From contig JAODAX010000045.1 of the NCBI GenBank assembly GCA_025463675.1, positions 1 to 64,000 on the forward strand: DNA of 64,000 nucleotides. The letters are read 5' to 3'. Source of the DNA: Naasia sp. GTDB lineage: Bacteria; Actinomycetota; Actinomycetes; Actinomycetales; Microbacteriaceae. Numbering within the stretch: the stretch's first letter is position 1; every line of letters starts with the position of its first letter. The notes beneath the pieces were generated by a model. That model searched no databases and was not told where the DNA came from. It saw only the letters and a list, made by a program, of their open reading frames with translations. The position numbers were made by a program, and so were the translations under genes. Shown in pieces: positions 38,216 through 47,330 of this stretch.

Positions 38216-39166
38216 ATGACAGCTGACGTCGGGGTCGCCCCGCTCCGCCGCACCGGCAAGCGCCGGTGGCGGTGGAATGTGGGCATGCTCGCGCTCCCGG
38301 TGGGCGCGTGGCTGGTGTTCTTCTTCATCGTCCCGTTCGGGCTGATCGCGTGGTACAGCTTCGGCGACAAACCGAGCCTCTACCAGACGCACTCGAACGA
38401 GATCCTGTCGCTCGACCGGTACTTCGATGCGCTGGATCCGACGTTCCTGGCGATCTTCGGCCGGACGCTGAACATCGCGGTGACCGGCACCGTGATCTGT
38501 CTGCTCGTCGCGTTCCCCATCGCGTACTGGATGGCCGTCAAGCTGCCCGCCCGGTTCCAGGGCCTCGTCCTCGGCCTCGTGCTGGTGCCGTACTGGACGA
38601 ACTTCCTGGTCCGGACGATCGGCTGGCGGATCACCCTCAGCCCCGAGTCGTTCCTCGCCGACATCTCCCGCAACCTGGGGTTCGGCACACCGGACTGGCT
38701 CTACACGTCAGGGGCGGTGCAGTTGGGCGTGGTCTACAACTACCTGCCGCTGATGATCCTGCCGCTGTACGTCGCGCTCGAGCGTCTCGACCACCGGTTG
38801 CTGGAGGCGAGCCGCGACCTGGGTGCCAGCGCCGGGGAGAGCTTCCGCCGGGTGACCGTGCCGCTCTCGCTGCCCGGGATCGGGGCCGGCCTGCTTCTGG
38901 TGTTCGTGCCGCTGATGGGCGACTACATCACCCCCGCGGTGCTCGGCGGCGCGTCCGGCAGCATGGTCGGCCAGATGGTCGCCTCGCAGTTCCAGACCGC
39001 GCAGAACTGGGCCCTCGGCTCGGCGATGGCGATCGTGCTGATGCTGGCGATCGCTCTGGCGGTGATCGTGTTCGGACTGATCTTCAAGGTGATCGGCGCA
39101 CTGATCGCCCGCTCCGAGCGGGTCACGGTGCTCGATGACGGCGTGGCAGAGGGGAGGACCGCATGA
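38216..39166 (+). CDS. potB: ABC transporter permease, PotB type
   Basis: 316-aa inner-membrane permease with about six helices. The cytoplasmic coupling loop EASRDLGASAGESFRRVTVPLSLPGI is the binding-protein-dependent permease EAA motif. ATG 38216 lies 2 nt after the binding-protein stop and the 3' end overlaps the next permease by 4 nt. It forms the channel with PotC. Confidence 0.93.
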   Translation: MTADVGVAPLRRTGKRRWRWNVGMLALPVGAWLVFFFIVPFGLIAWYSFGDKPSLYQTHSNEILSLDRYFDALDPTFLAIFGRTLNIAVTGTVICLLVAFPIAYWMAVKLPARFQGLVLGLVLVPYWTNFLVRTIGWRITLSPESFLADISRNLGFGTPDWLYTSGAVQLGVVYNYLPLMILPLYVALERLDHRLLEASRDLGASAGESFRRVTVPLSLPGIGAGLLLVFVPLMGDYITPAVLGGASGSMVGQMVASQFQTAQNWALGSAMAIVLMLAIALAVIVFGLIFKVIGALIARSERVTVLDDGVAEGRTA

Positions 39167-40095
39167 CCGCGGTCAGTGAGCGTCCGGCGACGGAGGCGGC
39201 ATCCGTCGACGAGTCGGTGTCCGGGCCCAAGAAGCGCCGCCATGTCGACATCGGCACCGTCCTGATCTCCATCTGGGGCGTCCTCGGCCTGCTGTTCCTG
39301 TTCTTCCCGGTCCTCGTGATCGTGGCGTACTCGTTCAACACCGGCCGGCAGCTGCAGAGCTGGCAGGGCTTCGGCTTCACGTCCTACGTCAACGCGTTCA
39401 ACAACCCGACGATCGTGTCAACCATCTACGTGTCGATCTACGTCGCCTTCTTCACGGCGATCGTCTCCGCGATCCTCGGCTCGCTGGCGGGCGTCGCGAT
39501 GGCGCGGTCGGGCCGGGCCTGGTGGATCCCGGCGTTCACGGCACTGCTCGGGCTCGTGCTGGTGACGCCGGAGATCGTCAACGCGGTGTCGCTGCTGCCC
39601 TGGTTCGTGGACCTCGGCACCACCTGGAACCTGCCGATCTTCAGCATCGGCGTGGTGCGGCTGATCGTCGCGCACTCGCTGTTCGCGTGTGCGGTCGTCA
39701 CGTTCATCGTGCGTGCGCGGATGGCGGGGATGAGCGCGTCGCTCGAGGAGGCGGCGGCCGACCTGGGCGCGCCGCCGATCCGGCGCTTCCTCGACATCAC
39801 CTTCCCGCTGATGCGGCCTGCGGTTATTTCGGGTGCACTGCTGTCCTTCACGCTGAGCCTCGACAACACGGTCATCTCGAGCTTCGTGTCGGTCGCCGGC
39901 TCCACGCCGTGGCCGGTCTACGTGTTCTCGTCGCTGCGCTCGTCGCTGCGACCGGAGATCGCCGCCGTGTCGACGCTCATGCTGCTGCTCACCCTCGCGG
40001 TGCTGGGGCTCGTGGCGTTCGTCCTGCTCCGCGCGCAGAAGCGGGTGGGCGGCGACGCTCCCGGTCTTGCGTCCACCCTCGCCGGCGGCAACTGA
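39163..40095 (+). CDS. potC: ABC transporter permease, PotC type
   Basis: 310-aa second permease with about six helices. Its EAA loop reads EEAAADLGAPPIRRFLDITFPLM. A basic, mostly hydrophilic segment of about 28 residues precedes the first helix. It overlaps potB by 4 nt. SFTLSLDNTVISSF near residue 230 is typical of the PotC class. Confidence 0.93.
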   Translation: MTAVSERPATEAASVDESVSGPKKRRHVDIGTVLISIWGVLGLLFLFFPVLVIVAYSFNTGRQLQSWQGFGFTSYVNAFNNPTIVSTIYVSIYVAFFTAIVSAILGSLAGVAMARSGRAWWIPAFTALLGLVLVTPEIVNAVSLLPWFVDLGTTWNLPIFSIGVVRLIVAHSLFACAVVTFIVRARMAGMSASLEEAAADLGAPPIRRFLDITFPLMRPAVISGALLSFTLSLDNTVISSFVSVAGSTPWPVYVFSSLRSSLRPEIAAVSTLMLLLTLAVLGLVAFVLLRAQKRVGGDAPGLASTLAGGN

Positions 40096-40127
40096 CCCCG
40101 GAGGCTATCCCCGCGCCTCCTTCATGT

Positions 40128-40181
40128 GCACGTTGTCGCGGCGCGCCACCGTTCTCCGGGTGACACGGCGCTGCAACGTGC
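40128..40181. terminator. Stem-loop between potC and the convergent FAD oxidoreductase
   Basis: gcacgttg (40128-40135) pairs with caacgtgc (40174-40181). Shorter inner stems (gcgcc/ggcgc and cacc/ggtg) lie between them. There is no poly-T tail, so its role as a terminator is tentative. Confidence 0.4.
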
Positions 40182-40188
40182 GCCTGGG

Positions 40189-41601
40189 TCAGGAATCGAA
40201 GCCGAGGCCCAGGCTGTCGAGGACCTTGAGCAGCGGGCCGCGCCGGCCCTCCCGGTGGTCGGCCCGGTCGAGGGCACGACGCGTGAGCTGGATGCCGATC
40301 GTCGCGGCCGGCTCCGGCGGGAACGGCAGCGGCGGACGGCGCACGAGCTCCAACTCGGTGCGCTGGGTCTGCTCCCCGGAGAGCAGGTCCAGCATCACGT
40401 CGCCGGCGAAACGCGTTGCCGCGACGCCGAGCCCGGTGAAGCCGGCCGCGTACGCGATCCGCCCGGCCGCTGCCGTGCCGAAGAACACGCAGAACCGCGT
40501 GCAGGTGTCGATGGCGCCCGCCCAGCGGTGGCTGAAGCGAATCCCCTCGAGCTGCGGGAACGTCGCGAGGAAGTGCGAGGCCAGGCTCTCGTACGTGTCG
40601 TGTCGGTCCTCGTAGCGTGAGCGGATCCGGCCACCGGGATGGTAGACGGCGTCGTAGCCGCCCCAGAGGATGCGGTTGTCGGCGCTGAGCCGGTAGTAGT
40701 GGAACTGGTTCGCGGCGTCGCTGATGCCTTCGCGGCCGCTCCAGCCGGTCGAGGCGAGCTGCGCGTCGGTGAGCGGCTCGGTCATCAGCACGTAGTCGTA
40801 TACCGGAACGGTCATCAGTCGAGCGCGCTTGAGCAGAGACGGGAACACGCCCGTGCCGAGTACGACGTGGCTCGCGGTGACACTGGAGGCCGGCGTGCGG
40901 ACGGTGACCCCGGTCGCGTGCGGCTCGATGGCGGTGACCCGCGAGTCCTCGTGGATGCGCACGCCGAGTTCGGTGGCAGCCCGCGCCAGCTCCCGGGCGA
41001 GCTTGCCCGGATGTACGAGCGCGGAGGTGCCGGGGGAGCGCAGGCCGGCGAGGTAGGTGGGGGAGCGGACGAGGCTCCGCAGGGTCGTGGTGTCGAGGAA
41101 TTGGCTCTCGCCGTCGGCCGCCTCGCGCAGCCACGGCACCTGGTGCGGTTCCGTCGCCACGGTGATTCCGCCGGTGCGCTCGAACTCGCAGTCCAGCCCG
41201 AGCTCGGCGACCGTGCGCTCGATGCCGTCGAGGTTCTCCCGGCCGAGGCGGTCGAGCACATCCATTTCGTCCGGCCACCGGGAGCGGCCGTTCTCCTCGC
41301 CGTGGGTGAGGCTCGCGTCGACGAAGCCGCCGTTGCGGCCGGACGCCGCCCAGCCGATGGTCCGCGCCTCGAGCAGGACCACGTCGCGCTCTGGATCGCG
41401 CTGCTTCGCGAGGACCGCCGTCCAGAGGCCGCTGTAGCCGCCGCCCACGATCACGAGGTCCGCGGTCGTGCCGCCGAACAGCGGCCGGTAGCCGGCCCCG
41501 TTCACCCCGTCCAGCCAGAAGACCCGGCGCGCGGAGCCCTCCAATGAGGCCGCGACCGCGGCGGGGGAAGGTGAGCTGCGCTCGAAGACCGTTGTGCCCA
41601 T
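40189..41601 (-). CDS. FAD-dependent oxidoreductase (DAO family, PuuB-like)
   Basis: 470-aa flavoprotein of the D-amino-acid-oxidase fold. The FAD-binding motif GGGYSG lies at residues 53-58, followed by an acidic strand end (VVLLEA) and the ASGRNGGFV block that is characteristic of gamma-glutamylputrescine oxidases and relatives. Next to a polyamine importer and agmatine deiminase, oxidation of a polyamine or its derivative is likely, but no gamma-glutamylputrescine synthetase gene is nearby. ATG 41601 is preceded by TACGCT (41616-41611, minus) at 9 nt, giving a very short leader. Confidence 0.85.
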   Translation of the reverse strand: MGTTVFERSSPSPAAVAASLEGSARRVFWLDGVNGAGYRPLFGGTTADLVIVGGGYSGLWTAVLAKQRDPERDVVLLEARTIGWAASGRNGGFVDASLTHGEENGRSRWPDEMDVLDRLGRENLDGIERTVAELGLDCEFERTGGITVATEPHQVPWLREAADGESQFLDTTTLRSLVRSPTYLAGLRSPGTSALVHPGKLARELARAATELGVRIHEDSRVTAIEPHATGVTVRTPASSVTASHVVLGTGVFPSLLKRARLMTVPVYDYVLMTEPLTDAQLASTGWSGREGISDAANQFHYYRLSADNRILWGGYDAVYHPGGRIRSRYEDRHDTYESLASHFLATFPQLEGIRFSHRWAGAIDTCTRFCVFFGTAAAGRIAYAAGFTGLGVAATRFAGDVMLDLLSGEQTQRTELELVRRPPLPFPPEPAATIGIQLTRRALDRADHREGRRGPLLKVLDSLGLGFDS

Positions 41602-41647
41602 GATTTTCCGAGCGTAGCGAACCGCGCAGAGCCCGACCCCGCGCGGT

Positions 41648-42487
41648 TCAGCGGGAGCTGTCCAGCAGGGCGTCCTCTTCGTCGGCGTCGGAGCGCCGCC
41701 GGGCGCTGCGGGCGGCTCGCTTGGCGGCACGGGCCTGCTCGCCCGGATCATCGGCGTTCCGATGCCGCCGCTCCTCCCGGATCGCGAACGCGAGGCCGGC
41801 GAAGCCGATCAGCGCGAACGCGGCCCACTGGAAGGCGTAGGACAGGTGGGGGCCCTCGTCGATCGCCGGCCGGATCGCGGGGAGCGGCCGCGCCTGGGTG
41901 GGCTCGGGCGACTCGGTGTCGAGCAGACCGTACGCGTCGTAGAGCTCCTCGCCGGTGATCCGCTCCACCTCGGGCAGGTGGATCGAGGCGAGCACCCCGC
42001 TCTCGCTCGTCGAGCCGGCGACGTTCGGCTCGCCCGGCTTCAGGCGCACCACGATGCTCACCGTCCCCGCCGGCGCCGCGGGCACGTCGACGGGCGCGGC
42101 GGCCGTCTCACCGATCGGTAGCCAGCCCCGGTCGACGAGGAGGCGTCCACCGGCGTCGCTCAGGAACGGCACGAGCACCTCGAAACCGGGGATGCCGCCG
42201 CGGGGACGGTTGCGGACGAGCAGGGTGTCCTCGGTCGCGTATTCCCCGGTGAGCACCACGGGTGTCCACTTGTCGTCCTCGGCCATCGTGCCGTCGCCCC
42301 GCAGAACGTCGCCCAGGGGAACGGCGCGCGCGTCGTAGTTCGCCAGGATGCGGCCGAGCTCCGCGACCTTCTCGGCCCGCCGCGCCAACTGCCAGTTGGC
42401 GAGCCCCGCGCAGGCGATCGCGAACACGACGGCGAGGAGGAAATACCGCATCCAGCGCGCCGAGAGCAGGAAACGCCAGCGGCTCAC
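41648..42487 (-). CDS. SURF1 family cytochrome oxidase biogenesis protein
   Basis: 279-aa SURF1-type membrane protein with helices near residues 12-31 and 232-250 and an extracytoplasmic domain between them. The LLVDRGWLP and VVLTGEYATEDTLLVRNRP blocks are diagnostic. SURF1 helps insert haem into subunit I of aa3 oxidase, which fits ctaA and ctaB elsewhere in the window. The C-terminal tail is basic then acidic. GTG 42487 overlaps the upstream stop as GTGA. Confidence 0.9.
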   Translation of the reverse strand: MSRWRFLLSARWMRYFLLAVVFAIACAGLANWQLARRAEKVAELGRILANYDARAVPLGDVLRGDGTMAEDDKWTPVVLTGEYATEDTLLVRNRPRGGIPGFEVLVPFLSDAGGRLLVDRGWLPIGETAAAPVDVPAAPAGTVSIVVRLKPGEPNVAGSTSESGVLASIHLPEVERITGEELYDAYGLLDTESPEPTQARPLPAIRPAIDEGPHLSYAFQWAAFALIGFAGLAFAIREERRHRNADDPGEQARAAKRAARSARRRSDADEEDALLDSSR

Positions 42488-42690
42488 GCGGTCGCCTCGG
42501 GCAGCCCGATGACCCGCACCGGGAAGTCGCGGGCGGCGAGGTAGTCGCGGAGGTAGCCGACGTGGTCGTCGCAGGCGAGCCAGAGCTTGCGTTTGCTCTC
42601 GTCGTGGATGCGCGGGTTGCGCCACTCGACCGCGCCCGTGGCGGTGCTGCTGCAGCCGGCGCGCGAGCAGACGAGCTGCCCGTCGCTCAC
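42484..42690 (-). CDS. Small Cys-rich protein, zinc-ribbon-like
   Basis: 68-aa protein with Cys8, Cys13, Cys40 and His43, the spacing of a small zinc site, around an EWRNPRIHDESKRKLWLACDDH core. Similar short proteins occur beside SURF1 genes in related actinobacteria; their function is unknown to me. GTG 42690 overlaps the DUF3099 gene stop and the end overlaps SURF1, each by 4 nt, so all three are coupled. A longer frame upstream is a shadow. Confidence 0.8.
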   Translation of the reverse strand: MSDGQLVCSRAGCSSTATGAVEWRNPRIHDESKRKLWLACDDHVGYLRDYLAARDFPVRVIGLPEATA

Positions 42691-42992
42691 GGCGCGTCGC
42701 CGGGGCGCGGCTGCGGCGGAAGCAGGACGGGCACGATCGCCTCCGGGCGCAGCACGGTGGGCGCTGCCTGCGGCTTGGCTCCGACATTCGCGATCACGAC
42801 CGCGAAGTAGGGCAGCAGCACCGCGGCGACGACCATGAAGAGCACCCACCAGCCGCTCACGAACAGGAGCGAGGCGACACAGAGGGTGCGGATACCCATC
42901 GCGACCGTGTACTTGAGCATGCGAGCACGACGCTCCTCCTCGGGTGAGGCCGGAAGCGTGGTGATTGACTGCGACGGGCGACGCGTGCTCAT
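42687..42992 (-). CDS. DUF3099 family membrane protein
   Basis: 101-aa protein with two adjacent membrane helices (about residues 32-46 and 49-67) after a charged N-terminus SITTLPASPEEERRARM, and a Pro-rich tail. This arrangement is the DUF3099 family of actinobacteria, of unknown role. It leads the three-gene unit with the zinc-ribbon protein and SURF1. A TAGGGT box lies 10 nt before the ATG. Confidence 0.85.
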   Translation of the reverse strand: MSTRRPSQSITTLPASPEEERRARMLKYTVAMGIRTLCVASLLFVSGWWVLFMVVAAVLLPYFAVVIANVGAKPQAAPTVLRPEAIVPVLLPPQPRPGDAP

Positions 42993-43002
42993 GGACGGAT
43001 CA

Positions 43003-43008
43003 ACCCTA
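43003..43008 (-). promoter_or_regulatory. -10 box TAGGGT of the DUF3099-SURF1 unit
   Basis: The minus-strand TAGGGT ends 10 nt before the ATG, predicting a leader of only a few nt. It is back to back with the fabG promoter. Confidence 0.45.
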
Positions 43009-43034
43009 CGCCGGGAACGCTGGGAGGACGGCCG

Positions 43035-43040
43035 TAGGCT
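43035..43040 (+). promoter_or_regulatory. -10 box TAGGCT of fabG
   Basis: TAGGCT about 33 nt before the GTG; gaagga lies in the short leader. Confidence 0.45.
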
Positions 43041-43072
43041 GAAGAGGATCGACCCCGACGGAAGGACCCCGC

Positions 43073-43783
43073 GTGACCGCTCGCACCGTGCTCGTGACCG
43101 GAGGAAACCGGGGGATCGGCTACGCCATCGCGCAGGAGTTCGTGCGCCGCGGGCACCGCGTCGCGGTCACTTCGCGCTCCGGCACCGGTGGCCCCGCGGG
43201 CGCGCTGACCGTGGCCGCCGACGTCACCGACTCGGCGAGCGTCGACGCCGCGTTCACCGAGGTCGAGCTGGTGTTGGGGCCGGTCGAGGTGGTCGTGGCG
43301 AACGCGGGCATCACCCGGGACACGCTCGTGCTGCGGATGACCGAGGAGGACTTCACCGAGGTCGTCGACACCAACCTCACCGGCGCCTTCCGGGTCGTGA
43401 AGCGCGCGTCGAAGGGCATGCTCAAGGCCCGCTTCGGCCGGGTGGTGCTCATCTCGAGCGTCGTCGGCCTGTACGGCGGCGCCGGCCAGGTCAACTACTC
43501 CTCGTCGAAGGCGGCGCTCGTCGGCATGGCGCGCTCGCTCACTCGCGAGCTGGGCGCCCGCGGCATCACCGCCAACGTGGTCGCGCCCGGCTTCATCGAG
43601 ACGGAGATGACCGCGGCCCTGCCCGCCGAGCAGCAGGCCGAGTACAAGAAGGCGATCCCCGCCGGCCGGTTCGCGTCCGCCGCCGAGGTCGCCGGAGTCG
43701 TCGCCTGGATCGCCTCCGACGAGGCCGCATACATCTCGGGCGCCGTCATCCCGGTCGACGGCGGCCTGGGCATGGGCCACTAG
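43073..43783 (+). CDS. fabG: 3-Oxoacyl-ACP reductase (SDR family)
   Basis: 236-aa short-chain dehydrogenase reducing 3-oxoacyl-ACP with NADPH in fatty acid synthesis. Cofactor motif TGGNRGIG (residues 9-16), NAGITRD, the catalytic Ser in ISSVVG, and Tyr/Lys in YSSSK are all present. The GLYGGAGQVNYSSSKAAL block matches actinobacterial FabG/MabA. GTG 43073 has gaagga upstream. The accessory island begins only 11 nt after its stop, convergent with it. Confidence 0.93.
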   Translation: MTARTVLVTGGNRGIGYAIAQEFVRRGHRVAVTSRSGTGGPAGALTVAADVTDSASVDAAFTEVELVLGPVEVVVANAGITRDTLVLRMTEEDFTEVVDTNLTGAFRVVKRASKGMLKARFGRVVLISSVVGLYGGAGQVNYSSSKAALVGMARSLTRELGARGITANVVAPGFIETEMTAALPAEQQAEYKKAIPAGRFASAAEVAGVVAWIASDEAAYISGAVIPVDGGLGMGH

Positions 43784-43794
43784 GGCGTTCCAGG

Positions 43795-45309
43795 TCAGCG
43801 TCGCCGACGGTGCACCGACTGCGGCGTGAGATAGGCGTTCAAACCCTCGACACCGTACTCGACGCCGAGCCCCGAGTCGTGCCGGCCTCCGAACGGGGCG
43901 GAGTGATTCGAGGCGAAGAAATTGATGCCGATCGAACCGGTGTCGATTCGGCGTGCGACGCGGAATGCGGCGTCCTCGTCGTCGCCGAAGACGATGCCGC
44001 CGAGTCCGAACGGCGTGTCGTTGGCAAGCTCGACCGCCTCGTCGACGCCGTCGTAGCGAGTGATGCCGAGCACCGGACCGAAGATCTCCTCGCGGGCGAT
44101 GCGCATGTCCGCGGTCACGTCGACGAAGACCGTCGGCGAGACGTAGGAGCCGGAAGGAAATGGCGGCGGGACATCGCCGCCCACGATGGCTCGGGCTCCC
44201 TCGTCGAGTCCGGATCGGATGTAGTTCTGCACTATCCGCTTCTGCGCCTCGGACGCGACAGGGCCGAAGACCGTGTCGGGGTCGAGCGGGTCGCCTACTC
44301 GCGCCGCCGATACGGTCGCAGCGACCATCTCCACGACCTCGTCGTAGCGCTCCGACGGGGCGAGAAGGCGCGAGGCGGTGTAGCAGGTCTGGCCGCTGTT
44401 GCGCATACAGCTGCGCAACAGCACGGAACTCATCGCCGCGAGGTCGGTGTCCGGCAACACGATTGCGGCGGATTTGCCTCCCAGCTCCAACGTCACCGGC
44501 CGCAGGAGTCCGCCGCACGTAGCGGCGATGCGGCGGCCTACCGGCGTCGAACCCGTGAACGCCACCTTGTCGATGTCCGGGTGCCGGACGAGCGCATCCC
44601 CGGTCTCAGCCCCTCCGGTGACGACGTTGATCACGCCGTCCGGGATGCCGGCCTCGGAGGCCGCGTCGGCGATGAATCGGATGGACAGTGGCGTGGTCGG
44701 AGCGGGCTTGATGACGACGGTGCATCCCGCCATGAGGGCCGGCGCGAGCTTGACCAGGACCAGGTTGATGGGGAAGTTCCAGGGCGCGATCAGAGCGCAC
44801 ACGCCGACAGGGTCGAGTCGCACCACGCTCTCGCTGGCGGAGCCGTCCGCGAAGGGGCGGACGTCGAGGCGTTCCAGGTAGTCGGCGTAGCCGGCGAAGT
44901 GCCGCAGGATGGCTGCCCCGTTGCCGGCGGCACGGGAGGTCTCCGCGACGGGCGACCCGTTTTCGAGCGTGTTGGTCAGCGATAGTGCGTCCGCGCGGGC
45001 TTCCAACGCGTCAGCGAGGCGCAGGATCCGATTCGCCCGCTCTGACGGCGCCAGCGCACGCCAGCCGGGTAGCGCTGCGCGTGCGGCGCCAACCGCGGCA
45101 TCGATGTCCGCGGTCGAGGCGACCGGCGCGGCACCCCACGATTCTCCGGTCGCGGGGTCGACGACCTCGATCAGATCGGTGGACGATGCGGCACGCCACT
45201 GACCGTCGATGAAGAGATCCCCGACGCGCGTGTATGGCAGCCCGCGCGCCACGTCGTGGTGTGCGCGCGCGAAGGCGGAGTCGGCTGGCCGGGACGTGGG
45301 GAAGGTCAT
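43795..45309 (-). CDS. NAD(P)-dependent aldehyde dehydrogenase
   Basis: 504-aa ALDH superfamily enzyme oxidising an aldehyde to an acid. Features are the PWNFP cofactor loop, the catalytic Glu in LELGGKSA, the catalytic Cys in SGQTCYTASR, and EEIFGPVLGI. It is last in the minus operon and overlaps the CoA ligase gene by 4 nt. The substrate is unknown; in context it could oxidise an aldehyde made by one of the class III aminotransferases of the island. It is not closely recognisable as betaine or succinic semialdehyde dehydrogenase. Confidence 0.88.
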   Translation of the reverse strand: MTFPTSRPADSAFARAHHDVARGLPYTRVGDLFIDGQWRAASSTDLIEVVDPATGESWGAAPVASTADIDAAVGAARAALPGWRALAPSERANRILRLADALEARADALSLTNTLENGSPVAETSRAAGNGAAILRHFAGYADYLERLDVRPFADGSASESVVRLDPVGVCALIAPWNFPINLVLVKLAPALMAGCTVVIKPAPTTPLSIRFIADAASEAGIPDGVINVVTGGAETGDALVRHPDIDKVAFTGSTPVGRRIAATCGGLLRPVTLELGGKSAAIVLPDTDLAAMSSVLLRSCMRNSGQTCYTASRLLAPSERYDEVVEMVAATVSAARVGDPLDPDTVFGPVASEAQKRIVQNYIRSGLDEGARAIVGGDVPPPFPSGSYVSPTVFVDVTADMRIAREEIFGPVLGITRYDGVDEAVELANDTPFGLGGIVFGDDEDAAFRVARRIDTGSIGINFFASNHSAPFGGRHDSGLGVEYGVEGLNAYLTPQSVHRRRR

Positions 45310-47330
45310 CGGGGCTCCTTCTCGGCGACGCCGGCACTTCGATCGAGTTCGATGCGGAACTGCGCGGCCCTGGCGGCGAACCAGGCGATCGACTCAGGTT
45401 TCGATACAGCACCGAGATTGACCGCCTGATCGAGCGAATGACCTGAGAAGAGCCGTTTCACCGGCACTTCCAATTTCTTGTTCGCATGGTGTGCGGGAAT
45501 TGCCGGAACGGCGACTATCTCGTCAGGGACGTGCCTCGTGCTCGTCTGCGCACGGATTACAGAGGCGATCCGAGCCGACAGTCCGTCGTCGAGCGTTGCT
45601 CCTTCCACAAGGTGGACGAAGAGCGGCATGTAGTAGGAGCCGCCCGGAAGCTCCACACCGATCACCAGAGCGTCGACGACCTCCGGAACGTGCCTCAGTG
45701 CGGCGTAGACATCAGCCGGGCCGATCCGCACGCCCTGCCGGTTCAGTGTCGCATCCGACCTGCCGTGCACGATGAACTCGCCGCGAGGGGTTTCGGTGAT
45801 CCAGTCGCCTTGGGTCCAGACACCGGGGAACCGGTCGAAATAGGTGGAACGGTGCTTCTCCCCGTCCGCATCGCCCCACAGGAAGAGCGGCATGGAGGGC
45901 ATCGGCCGACGGACGACGAGATCCCCGACCCCGCCGACCGTTCGGGTGCCGTCCTCACCCCAGCACTCCACGGCCACGCCGAGGAGCGGTCCCTGGAGCA
46001 GGCCCGCACGAACCGGCTCGAGGGGGTTCGAGCCGATGAACCCGCTGCAGATGTCGGTCCCTCCCGTGTCGGAGCCGAGGTGCACGTCCGCCTTCACGTC
46101 GCTATGCACCCACAGCCAGGTCGACACCGGCAATGGGGATCCGGTCGAGAGGATCGAGCGCAACGCAGTCAGGTCGAACAGGCTCCGGGGGCTGACCCCC
46201 GACTGTTCCACCTGTTGGAGGTAGGCGGCGCCGGTTCCGAACATGCTCGCTCGCGTCTGGGCAAGGATGTGGAATTGGCGGTCGGCGGCCCTGAAGGTGG
46301 GCGAACCGGCATATGTCACCACCGATGCGCCGGCTGCCATGTTGGAGACGAGGGTGTTCCACACCATCCAGCTGGTATTGGCGGCGACGTAGTAGAGATC
46401 TCCACGGCCCATATCCTGATTGAGACCGGTGCCCTTGACAGATTCGAGGAGAATGCCGCCGTGTCCGTGCACGATTCCCTTGGGCGCCCCCGTCGTGCCC
46501 GAGGAGAAGAGGACCCAGAGCGGATGGGCGAAGGGCACCCGCTCGAAGGTGGGCTCGACTCCGACGCGGAGGATCTCACCGAAGGAGGCTCGGGCACGGC
46601 TGGCGGTGTCCGACCCATACCGTTCTCCGACGCTTGCGGTGGCCTCCAGACCCGGCAGGCCCGCCTCGATCTCGCCGAGTCTCTCCGTCACGTCGAACGG
46701 CTTGCCGTTGTACACGTATTCCTCGACGGCTATCAGAATCCGCGGCTCCAGCTGGCGCAGGCGCCCGAGCGTCGCCGCCGCTGAGAGCTCGGGGGAGTTG
46801 AGTGTCCACACCGCGCTGATCGCTGCGGTCGCAAGGGGTCCGACGATCGCTTCCGGCACATTCGGCAGCACCGCTGCCACCCGGTCGCCCCGCTGGACGC
46901 CCCGCTCGCGGAGCCACAGTGCACAGGCGCCGACCATCTTCGCCAGCTCCGCCCAGGAGATCCCGCGTTCGACGTCATCCTCGGTAATCGCCAGAACGGC
47001 CGTCTCGTCCTGTAGACACGGATCGGACGCCGGGCGCAGCACATTTTCGGCGGAGTTCAGCCTCGCGTCGGGGAACCACACCGCTCCGGGCAGAGCTTCC
47101 ACCGCGAGGGCAGGGCCGTCCCATCCGTCGCCCAGCAGGTCGAAGTACTCAGTGACGGATACCCAGAACAGGGACAGATCCTCGACGGACCAGCGCCAGA
47201 GCTCGCGGTAGGAGCCGAGGTCAACACCGTGATGGTCCGGAACCCAGCGCATGAAGCCGATCACGCGCGAACCGGCCATGCCGGATTCGGTCGGCTCCCA
47301 CGTGACGGGAGCCGTCGACTCAACTGTCAC
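45306..47330 (-). CDS. Acetoacetyl-CoA synthetase-type acyl-CoA ligase
   Basis: 674-aa AMP-forming ligase. The N-terminal FMRWVPDHHGVDLGSYRELW matches acetoacetyl-CoA synthetases rather than acetyl-CoA synthetases. The P-loop is SSGTTGAPKGIVHGHGG (near residue 280), with GGTDICSGFIGSNPL, DWIETPRG-like and GRSDATLNRQGVRIG blocks and a C-terminal ANKKLEVPVKRL carrying the catalytic Lys. It should make a CoA thioester from acetoacetate or a related beta-keto acid. GTG 47330 has gagga 6 nt upstream and overlaps the carboxyltransferase end by 11 nt. Its place right after a carboxylase is the key to the pathway proposal. Confidence 0.87.
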   Translation of the reverse strand: MTVESTAPVTWEPTESGMAGSRVIGFMRWVPDHHGVDLGSYRELWRWSVEDLSLFWVSVTEYFDLLGDGWDGPALAVEALPGAVWFPDARLNSAENVLRPASDPCLQDETAVLAITEDDVERGISWAELAKMVGACALWLRERGVQRGDRVAAVLPNVPEAIVGPLATAAISAVWTLNSPELSAAATLGRLRQLEPRILIAVEEYVYNGKPFDVTERLGEIEAGLPGLEATASVGERYGSDTASRARASFGEILRVGVEPTFERVPFAHPLWVLFSSGTTGAPKGIVHGHGGILLESVKGTGLNQDMGRGDLYYVAANTSWMVWNTLVSNMAAGASVVTYAGSPTFRAADRQFHILAQTRASMFGTGAAYLQQVEQSGVSPRSLFDLTALRSILSTGSPLPVSTWLWVHSDVKADVHLGSDTGGTDICSGFIGSNPLEPVRAGLLQGPLLGVAVECWGEDGTRTVGGVGDLVVRRPMPSMPLFLWGDADGEKHRSTYFDRFPGVWTQGDWITETPRGEFIVHGRSDATLNRQGVRIGPADVYAALRHVPEVVDALVIGVELPGGSYYMPLFVHLVEGATLDDGLSARIASVIRAQTSTRHVPDEIVAVPAIPAHHANKKLEVPVKRLFSGHSLDQAVNLGAVSKPESIAWFAARAAQFRIELDRSAGVAEKEPR

